Part shown: in pieces, positions 58,701 through 64,000 of the stretch
Position numbering within the stretch: the first letter of the stretch is position 1
Layout of the letters: every line of letters starts with the position of its first letter
Assembly (NCBI RefSeq): GCF_011397635.1
Contig: NC_064765.1
Span: 1 to 64,000, forward strand
DNA length: 64,000 bases
Direction of reading: 5' to 3'
Source of the DNA: Epinephelus fuscoguttatus
Lineage: Eukaryota > Chordata > Actinopteri > Perciformes > Serranidae
The notes under the pieces: generated by a model
Database searches by the model: none
Told to the model about the DNA's origin: nothing
The model's input: only the letters and a program-made list of their open reading frames with translations
Translations under genes and position numbers: made by a program

Positions 58701-61700
58701 TAAATAGTTTCTATAAATACAGTCTGGTGGTGATGATTAAAAAGTTTATATAACAGTCTGGTGGTGATGGTTAAATAGTGTATATATACAGTCTGGTGGT
58801 GATGATTAAAAAGTTTATATAACAGTCTGGTGGTGATGATTAAAAAGTTTATATAACAGTCTGGTGGTGATGGTTAAATAGTGTATATATACAGTCTGGT
58901 GGTGATGATTAAAAAGTTTATATAACAGTCTGGTGGTGATGGTTAAATAGTTTATATAACAGTCTGGTGGTGATGGTTAAATAGTTTATATATAGTCTGG
59001 TGGTGATGATTAAAAAGTTTATATAACAGTCTGGTTCGGTGATGGTTAAATAGTTTATATAAATACAGTCTGGTGGTGATGGTTAAATAGTTTCTATAAA
59101 TACAGTCTGGTGGTGATGATTAAAAAGTTTATATAACAGTCTGGTGGTGATGGTTAAATAGTGTATATATACAGTCTGGTGGTGATGGTTAAAAAGTTTA
59201 TATAACAGTCTGGTGGTGTTCTTGATAAAAAGTTTATATAACAGTCTGGTGGTGATGATTAAAAAGTTTATATAACAGTCTGGTGGTGATGGTTAAATAG
59301 TTTATATAAATACAGTCTGGTGATGATGGTTAAATAGTTTATATAACTCCAGTCTGGTGGTGATGGTTAAATAGTTTCTATAAATACAGTCTGGTGGTGA
59401 TGATTAAATAGTGTATATATACAGTCTGGTGGTGATGGTTAAATAGTGTATATATACAGTCTGGTGGTGATGATTAAAAAGTTTATATAACAGTCTGGTG
59501 GTGATGGTTAAATAGTGTATATATACAGTCTGGTGGTGATGGTTAAATAGTTTATATAACAGTCTGGTGGTGATGGTTAAATAGTTTATATAACACAGTC
59601 TGGTTGTGATGGTTAAATAGTGTATATATATTGTCTGGTGGTTTTGATTAAAAAGTTTATATAATACAGTCTGGTGGTGATGGTTAAATAGTTTATATAA
59701 ATACAGTCTGGTGGTGATGGTTAAATAGTTTCTATAAATACAGTCTGGTGGTGATGATTAAAAAGTTTATATAACAGTCTGGTGGTGATGGTTAAATAGT
59801 GTATATATACAGTCTGGTGGTGATGGTTAAAAAGTTTATATAACAGTCTGGTGGTGATGGTTAAATAGTGTATATATACAGTCTGGTGGTGATGATTAAA
59901 AAGTTTATATAACAGTCTGGTGGTGATGGTTAAATAGTTTATATAAATACAGTCTGGTTCGGTGATGGTTAAATAGTTTATATAACTGCAGTCTGGTGGT
60001 GATGGTTAAAAAGTTTCTATAAATACAGTCTGGTGGTGATGATTAAAAAGTTTATATAACAGTCTGGTGGTGATGGTTAAATAGTGTATATATACAGTCT
60101 GGTGGTGATGATTAAAAGTTTATATAACAGTCTGGTGGTGATGGTTAAAAGTTTATATAACAGTCTGGTGGTGATGGTTAAATAGTGTATATATACAGTC
60201 TGGTGGTGATGATTAAAAAGTTTATATAACAGTCTGGTGGTGATGATTAAAAAGTTTATATAACAGTCTGGTGGTGATGGTTAAATAGTTTCTATAAATA
60301 CAGTCTGGTGGTGATGATTAAAAAGTTTATATAACAGTCTGGTGGTGATGGTTAAATAGTGTATATATACAGTCTGGTGGTGATGATTAAAAAGTTTATA
60401 TAACAGTCTGGTGGTGATGGTTAAAAAGTTTATATAACAGTCTGGTGGTGATGGTTAAATAGTGTATATATACAGTCTGGTGGTGATGATTAAAAAGTTT
60501 ATATAACAGTCTGGTGGTGATGATTAAAAAGTTTATATAACAGTCTGGTGGTGATGGTTAAATAGTGTATATATATAGTCTGGTGGTGATGATTAAAAAG
60601 TTTATATAACAGTCTGGTGGTGATGGTTAAATAGTTTATATGAATACAGTCTGGTGATGATGGTTAAATAGTTTATATAAATACAGTCTGGTTCGGTGAT
60701 GGTTAAATAGTTTATATAACTGCAGTCTGGTGGTGATGGTTAAATAGTTTCTATAAATACAGTCTGGTGGTGATGATTAAAAAGTTTATATAACAGTCTG
60801 GTGGTGATGATTAAAAAGTTTATATAACAGTCTGGTGGTGATGGTTAAATAGTGTATATATACAGTCTGGTGGTGATGATTAAAAAGTTTATATAACAGT
60901 CTGGTGGTGATGATTAAAAAGTTTATATAACAGTCTGGTGGTGATGGTTAAATAGTGTATATATATAGTCTGGTGGTGATGATTAAAAAGTTTATATAAC
61001 AGTCTGGTGGTGATGGTTAAATAGTGTATATATACAGTCTGGTGGTGATGGTTAAATAGTTTATATAACAGTCTGTTGGTGATGGTTAAATAGTTTATAT
61101 AAATACAGTCTGGTGATGATGGTTAAATAGTTTATATAACAGTCTGGTGGTGATGGTTAAATAGTTTATATAAATACAGTCTGGTGGTGACGGTTAAATA
61201 GTTTATATAACAGTCTGGTGGTGATGGTTAAATAGTTTATATAAATACAGTCTGGTGGTGATGGTTAAATAGTTTATATATATACAGTCTGGTGGTGATG
61301 ATTAAAAAGTTTATATAACAGTCTGGTGGTGATGGTTAAATAGTGTATATATGAATACAGTCTGGTGGTGATGGTTAAATAGTTTATATAAATACAGTCT
61401 GGTGGTGATGGTTAAATAGTTTATATAACTGTAGTCTGGTGGTGATGGTTAAATAGTTTATATATATACAGTCTGGTGGTGATGATTAAAAAGTTTATAT
61501 AACAGTCTGGTGGTGATGGTTAAATAGTGTATATATGAATACAGTCTGGTGGTGATGATTAAAAAGTTTATATAAATACAGTCTGGTGGTGATGGTTAAA
61601 TAGTTTATATAACTGCAGTCTGGTGGTGATGATTAAAAAGTTTATATAACAGTCTGGTGATGATGGTTAAATAGTATATATAAATACAGTCTGGTGGTGA

Positions 61701-62580
61701 TGGTTAAATAGTTTATATGAATACAGTCTGGTGATGATGGTTAAATAGTTTATATTAATACAGTCTGGTGGTGATGGTTAAATAGTTTGTATAAATACAG
61801 TCTGGTGGTGATGGTGAAATAGATTATATAAATACAGTCTGGTGATGATGGTTAAATAGTTTATATTAATACAGTCTGGTGGTGATGGTTAAATAGTTTG
61901 TATAAATACAGTCTGGTGGTGATGGTGAAATAGATTATATAAATACAGTCTGGTGGTGATGGTTAAATAATTTATATAACGGTCTCGTGGTGATGGTTAA
62001 ATAGTTTGTATAAATACAGTCTGGTGGTGATGGTTAAATAGTTTATATAACAGTCTGGTGGTGATGGTTAAATAGTTTGTATAAATACAGTCTGGTGGTG
62101 ATGGTGAAATAGATTATATAAATACAGTCTGGTGATGATGGTTAAATAGTTTATATAAATACAGTCTGATGGTGATGGTTAAATAGTTTATATAAATACA
62201 GTCTTGTAGTGATGGTGTTCTGATGAGCTGAAGACAGTTTTTAACCCTGACAAACAATAAACTTTAGTTTGAGCTTTTATTCTGAAGGTAAAAACATACA
62301 GAGGCATTACTTCCTGCTAGCTTAGCACATGTCTGAACAAGCTGTATGTTGCCGTGCAGCTGTGGCAGTGAAACAGGAAGCTCCTGCTGAGTGAATGACA
62401 GATTGTGGTTTTGGAGGCGTGCTGAGTTCGTTGGTTCATCATGGTGCCTCATGGGTAATTTCAGGAAGTCATGTGACTTACTGTAAAGCAGTGAAGCTGT
62501 TGATGTATGTAATATGATACTGTGTCCAGAGAGGCTGTGGTCTGACAGCGCTGCAGAGATGCCTGAACTCTGTCTCAAAC
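36665..62580 (-). CDS. tnfaip2: TNFAIP2-like (Sec6/EXOC3 family) gene 2, 3' half
   Basis: Six terminal exons: 62580-62482, 57376-57253, 46261-46139, 45473-45321, 44588-44467 and 36878-36665. They total 835 coding nt, about 277 residues plus TAG. Exon by exon they match gene 1 exons 6-11: the phases are identical, and exon 10 is 122 nt in both. Sequence is well diverged, so the duplication is old. The last exon is 63 nt longer than in gene 1, giving a C-terminal extension ending [10 protein letters not shown]. No match to gene 1 exons 1-5 is seen up to 64000, so the 5' half lies beyond the window. Introns 6, 7 and 10 are 5.1, 11 and 7.6 kb and full of repeats. All six exons are free of stops and have good splice sites, so the gene is probably functional. 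Confidence 0.8.
37030..37565 (+). mobile_element. L2/CR1-type LINE 3' end with (CTTGA)n tail
   Basis: An open frame from 37036 encodes the C-terminus of a LINE ORF2 ([19 protein letters not shown], then [15 protein letters not shown] and LKTHFF) and stops at 37323-37325. A 3' UTR with gtacagcactttggtcaac follows, ending in a tandem CTTGA tail at about 37540-37565. It is 5'-truncated, a usual LINE insertion, and belongs to a different subfamily from the LINEs at 40 and 52 kb. Located in gene 2 intron 10. Confidence 0.75.
37747..37790. repeat. (CA)n microsatellite
   Basis: About 21 CA units in gene 2 intron 10. Confidence 0.95.
37791..39598. other. Gene 2 intron 10, no gene seen
   Basis: AT-rich intronic sequence with a short tandem of catctctac(a/g)tctcatat words at about 38645-38705. 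Confidence 0.55.
39723..40860. mobile_element. DNA-transposon-like insert in LINE A
   Basis: The left end taccccgtttacacgtag and the right end, read in reverse (accacgtttacacatag), are imperfect inverted repeats. TGA lies beside both ends. A second inverted copy of the left end (gaaacggggta, about 39889-39899) closes a 177-bp sub-element. A frame from ATG at about 40355 begins [10 protein letters not shown], which recalls the start of PIF/Harbinger-type proteins but is short; this family guess is weak. Confidence 0.45.
40861..43144 (+). pseudogene. LINE A ORF2: reverse transcriptase and C-terminal domain
   Basis: RT motifs: [43 protein letters not shown] (motif A Asp present), [16 protein letters not shown] and [10 protein letters not shown] (catalytic YADD). 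The frame is open to about 42028, broken by the antisense insert, and continues from about 42626 with [33 protein letters not shown] and [11 protein letters not shown] ten-base loss near 43098 shifts the frame just before the end (FLFDKAYS, stop 43142-43144). The RT core itself is undamaged. Confidence 0.8.
42032..42625 (-). mobile_element. Antisense L2 3' tail inserted in LINE A
   Basis: On the minus strand this reads as the L2 3' UTR seen at 55500-56050, including ggatccctcctcagttgc and ttgtgatttgtgatattgggc. LINE A is cut between tttttcatct and its continuation, and tcatct is repeated on both sides as a 6-bp target duplication. Confidence 0.8.
43238..43323. repeat. (CT)n / (CTAT)n tract in LINE A 3' UTR
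   Basis: About 40 CT units interrupted by ctatctatctat. A shorter CT tract sits at the same place in copy B (about 55375-55393), so the run is part of the LINE 3' UTR and has expanded here. Confidence 0.9.
43641..44466. other. Gene 2 intron 10, no gene seen
   Basis: Includes words such as tgacctttgacctt and agatattgtgtttgtaaggacgggagtgacagacag, which resemble an old vertebrate dispersed repeat. No coding frame. Confidence 0.4.
44467..44588 (-). CDS. tnfaip2: Gene 2 exon matching gene 1 exon 10
   Basis: 122 nt, acceptor GTGGTAG, donor GTAATC. Encodes [19 protein letters not shown] and LVEHYPDFR, parallel to the AYPDLS end of gene 1 exon 10. Confidence 0.8.
45321..45473 (-). CDS. tnfaip2: Gene 2 exon matching gene 1 exon 9
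   Basis: 153 nt, phase 0 at both ends, acceptor GCGACAG, donor GTAATT. Encodes [21 protein letters not shown] long (CA)n tract begins 15 bp upstream of the exon, inside the acceptor region. Confidence 0.8.
45488..45540. repeat. (CA)n microsatellite next to a gene 2 acceptor
   Basis: About 26 CA units followed by a G-rich run, beginning 15 bp upstream of the exon at 45473-45321. Confidence 0.95.
46139..46261 (-). CDS. tnfaip2: Gene 2 exon matching gene 1 exon 8
   Basis: 123 nt, phase 0 at both ends, acceptor TCTCCAG, donor GTGAGG. Encodes [20 protein letters not shown]. Confidence 0.8.
46452..48472. mobile_element. hAT-like non-autonomous element
   Basis: Ends are TAGTGTTG and CAACACTA. Flanks CCTTGGAC (46444-46451) and CCTCAGAC (48473-48480) agree at 6 of 8 positions, and the array unit itself shows CCTCAGAC, fitting an 8-bp hAT duplication. 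The left end tgttgtcacagtacc recalls a known fish hAT family. A short frame ([13 protein letters not shown]) may be a transposase relic. Contains the TTAA element at 47260. Confidence 0.6.
47260..48438. mobile_element. piggyBac-like element, TTAA duplication, nested in hAT-like element
   Basis: Perfect 12-bp inverted ends CCCTATGGGCCC (47260-47271) and GGGCCCATAGGG (48427-48438), each flanked by TTAA (47256-47259, 48439-48442). 1179 bp, no recognisable transposase, so non-autonomous. Confidence 0.8.
48691..49739. other. Gene 2 intron 7, no gene seen
   Basis: Non-coding. A 24-bp word, gctaactgttagcatcacacagct, occurs twice (about 49191 and 49269). Confidence 0.5.
49839..51220. mobile_element. 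Insert in LINE B 5' UTR, TTAA on left side
   Basis: Starts CCCTCTGCGGTCC directly after TTAA and ends GACCCCATAGGG, so the ends are imperfect inverted repeats resembling those at 47260. The right flank is ttcgttgctttaa, not a clean TTAA; it also resembles the left flank ttcagttgttttaa, so the true duplication is unclear. Contains the hairpin at 50662. Confidence 0.5.
50662..50712. ncRNA. 19-bp perfect hairpin carrying a hammerhead-like motif
   Basis: Arms 50662-50680 and 50694-50712 are perfect reverse complements around a 13-nt loop (gaagaagacttta). Loop plus right arm reads AGAAGAAGAC-TTTAT-GTCGAAACGTC, the same layout as the PLE stem-loop/GAAAC motifs at 4387 and 10983, and cgtttattaaa follows, as after the copy at 10983. 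Function unknown. Confidence 0.5.
51374..52270 (+). pseudogene. LINE B ORF1: Cys-rich, coiled-coil and SGNH-hydrolase parts, disrupted
   Basis: The ATG at 51374 starts CSVCQMF, then a CNNCNCNKC cluster (zinc-binding-like) and [15 protein letters not shown] (coiled coil). A one-base shift before 51774 moves to the frame with [14 protein letters not shown] (SGNH block I), HVSVNDTRL (Asn-Asp of block III) and, after an in-frame TGA at 52149-52151 (probably a former Trp), DSIHPTLDG (catalytic Asp-x-x-His). SGNH-type ORF1 proteins are known in L2/CR1 LINEs. Confidence 0.75.
52371..55276 (+). pseudogene. LINE B ORF2: endonuclease + reverse transcriptase, catalytically dead
   Basis: Endonuclease motifs: [42 protein letters not shown] and [12 protein letters not shown] from about 53600. 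The true start is unclear; the frame opens from a GTG at 52371. Damage: TAA at 54288-54290 (copy A has TTA), motif [10 protein letters not shown] with His for the catalytic Asp of copy A, YTDD for YADD, an in-frame 24-nt deletion near 53814, and a frameshift near 55130 that hides the FLFDKAYS terminus (stop 55274-55276). Confidence 0.85.
56071..56764. other. Gene 2 intron 7, repeat-like, no gene seen
   Basis: Contains a poly-T run and a GC-rich block (gcgcatttaagggcaaggagaggggctcttttgattgg) that looks like fish DNA-transposon internal sequence. Not assigned. Confidence 0.35.
56765..57055 (+). mobile_element. L2 3' tail, 5'-truncated, with (TTGA)n and (CTTGT)n
   Basis: Matches the LINE B 3' end from gtctgtccgtcctggaagaggg through ttgtgatttgtgatattgggctttataaataaa, then TTGA repeats and a run of cttgt repeats. 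Confidence 0.8.
57253..57376 (-). CDS. tnfaip2: Gene 2 exon matching gene 1 exon 7
   Basis: 124 nt, acceptor CTGCAG, donor GTATAG. Completes a split codon and encodes [20 protein letters not shown] and [12 protein letters not shown]-like helical sequence. Confidence 0.8.
57538..62213. repeat. 4.7-kb minisatellite in gene 2 intron 6
   Basis: Roughly 130 units of about 33-37 bp starting acagtctggtggtgatg. Two main types occur, GGTTAAATAGTGTATATAT and ATTAAAAAGTTTATATAAC, and they often alternate. A third type carries ggttcggtgatgg. Toward 61-62 kb units are longer and contain tttgtataaat or tagattatataa. Confidence 0.95.
62214..62481. other. Gene 2 intron 6 sequence next to exon
   Basis: Unique intronic sequence between the minisatellite and the exon donor at 62482. 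No other feature. Confidence 0.5.
62482..62580 (-). CDS. tnfaip2: Gene 2 exon matching gene 1 exon 6
   Basis: 99 nt, acceptor TTTCCAG, donor GTAAGT. Encodes [20 protein letters not shown] and ends 2 nt into a codon, as in gene 1. Confidence 0.75.
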
Positions 62581-63309
62581 CTGGAAAGACGAGGAGACTC
62601 AGATCAGTTTTTTACACTCACTTCCTGTTTAGATGGGACTGAACGGAGACAAGCCTCCGGGGAGGATGGGAAGAATAACAAGAACACAGAGTTTAACATA
62701 AAACATCCTGTCATCAGATGAGATACAGTCTGCAACGTAATGAAGCACAAGTACTCAACAGTCTGGGGGCACTTTTACTTCAGTGGAGTATTTTCATTTT
62801 ATACCTTACAACATCCCAGAGAGAGGTTTTACTCTTTATTTATCAAACAGCTTCAGTTCAGTCACAGATCCAAATTATTGATATTAAATATATTTTGAAT
62901 TAAATATATTTTATATGAATAAATATAAACAAGATTATAAATACTGATGTTTTACTGGTCCAGCAGTCATTAAAATGAACCTTCATCAACTGCAACATTA
63001 AACTGATCAACACATTCATGCATCAATAATTAACGTAACCTTCTATAACAGGTATTTATGCATGATGAGTGCTTCTATTTTACTTTGATGCTAATTCTTT
63101 AATAGTGTGTCAGATTCAGGGGGATTACAGATTACTGATTACTGATTACTGATTACAACCACCTGAAACTTCTCCTGGTTAGAGTTCCGTCAGTATTGAG
63201 GAGCTGATTTACACCAGGAAAAATAATGTGGAGGAGCTGAATGGAATCTGTGGTTGGTTGTCCATTCTGGGCTACTGTGGAAACATGGCAGTTGTTTTCA
63301 TTCTGAGGT
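62581..63309. other. Gene 2 intron 5, no gene seen
   Basis: AT-rich non-coding sequence upstream of the first gene 2 exon in the window. I looked for a counterpart of gene 1 exon 5 and found none. Confidence 0.5.
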
Positions 63310-63645
63310 AATAAGAACACAACCCAGAATTTGTACACCAAGGCACTGATACTTTTACATGTAACGCAGTATTTGTACACCAGGGCACTGATACTTTTAC
63401 TTGTAACGCAGTATTTGTACACCGTGGCACTGATACTTTTACTTGTAACGCAGTATTTGTACACTGTGGCACTGATAACTTCACTAGTAACACAGTATTT
63501 GTACACCAGGGCACTACATTTACTTAGAAGACAGTATTTGTACACCGTGGCACTGATAACTTCACTAGTAACACAGTATTTGTACACCAGGGCACTACAT
63601 TTACTTATAACGCAGAATTTGTACACCGTGGCACTGATACTTTGG
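63310..63645. repeat. ~42-bp minisatellite
   Basis: About eight units of cagtatttgtacaccagggcactgatacttttacttgtaacg, with two common variants (caggg/cgtgg and tgataacttcactagtaac). Confidence 0.95.
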
Positions 63646-63704
63646 TGACACTGGAGTTCAGTCAAAAACAATGTTAGTCATAAATCACGTTATTCAACAG
63701 GAAA

Positions 63705-64000
63705 ACCCCGCAGCATGGTGGTGATTGCACATGTTGGAGTTTGTTTTCGTCTTCACACCTCCGCCATCCTCTCTGACTTCTCCTCGGATATATTTAAAAT
63801 GTATTTGGGGTTTGTTGTGAGCAGGGTGGTGATTGCACATGATGGAGGGCAGGATCCTGTTTTTGGTTTGTTGCCGTCACACCTCCACCTTCCTCTTTCT
63901 TCTTCTGATATTTTTGGTGTTTACTGTGAGCAGGGTGGTGGTTGCACATGTTGGAGTTTGTGGCTGTCACACCTCCACCTTCCTCTTTCACTTCTTCACT
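63705..64000. repeat. ~110-bp tandem repeat, runs off right edge
   Basis: Units starting gtggtgattgcacatg(t/a)tggag at about 63718, 63826 and 63938, each followed by cacacctcc(g/a)cc(a/t)tcctct. Confidence 0.85.

Noticed and set aside
57538-62213. CRISPR array
   Set aside because: Units are directly adjacent and themselves variable, with no unique spacers; eukaryotic context.
63153-63671. 172-codon frame of repeated TVYKYCVTSK-like units
   Set aside because: Product of the 42-bp minisatellite, whose length is a multiple of three; present in both strands.

Overview
The window is nuclear DNA from a vertebrate, almost certainly a teleost fish. It contains spliced genes with GT-AG introns, Tc1-type transposons and L2-like LINEs with fish-type sequence, a Penelope-like element, many (CA)n tracts and large minisatellites. 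There is no bacterial or viral gene organisation.

Layout. Positions 1-3488 are an almost G-free CTT-rich polypyrimidine array. Positions 4217-10640 hold a nearly full-length Penelope-like retroelement (PLE). It carries a proline-rich ORF1 with a decapeptide repeat, an SGNH-hydrolase-like ORF, and an RT plus GIY-YIG ORF2 with two frameshifts at its start. The 5' end of a second, diverged PLE follows (10850-11499), with a TATA box and the start of an ORF1. Positions 11500-14356 hold phase-matched exons of a probable pseudogene or degenerate gene from a teleost uncharacterised family, interrupted by a TTAA-flanked element. Positions 14520-17400 are non-coding and include a 200-bp poly(A) retrocopy with a perfect 13-bp target duplication.

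The real protein genes are two tandem, same-orientation (minus strand) members of the exocyst Sec6/EXOC3 family, closest to TNFAIP2 (M-Sec). Gene 1 is complete: 11 coding exons from 27640 to 17738, with every splice phase consistent, giving 638 aa. Gene 2 is partial: its last six exons lie between 62580 and 36665, its 5' half is beyond the right edge, and each exon matches the corresponding gene 1 exon in phase and nearly in length. Gene 2 introns are swollen by repeats. Intron 10 holds an L2-like LINE broken by a DNA-transposon-like insertion and by an antisense L2 tail. Intron 7 holds a hAT-like element with a piggyBac-like TTAA element nested inside it, a second L2-like LINE with dead catalytic residues, and an L2 3' tail. 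Intron 6 holds a 4.7-kb minisatellite with two alternating unit types.

The space between the two genes carries a Tc1-family element with an uninterrupted transposase ORF (30754-31689), the 5' part of another LINE (31800-33222) and a dispersed teleost repeat. Intron 7 of gene 1 contains a Tc1 element with one internal stop and no right terminal repeat. The most unusual signals are a stem-loop plus GAAAC motif, hammerhead-ribozyme-like, at both PLE 5' ends and again inside a 19-bp perfect hairpin at 50662-50712, and SGNH-hydrolase ORFs in two unrelated retroelement classes in the same window.
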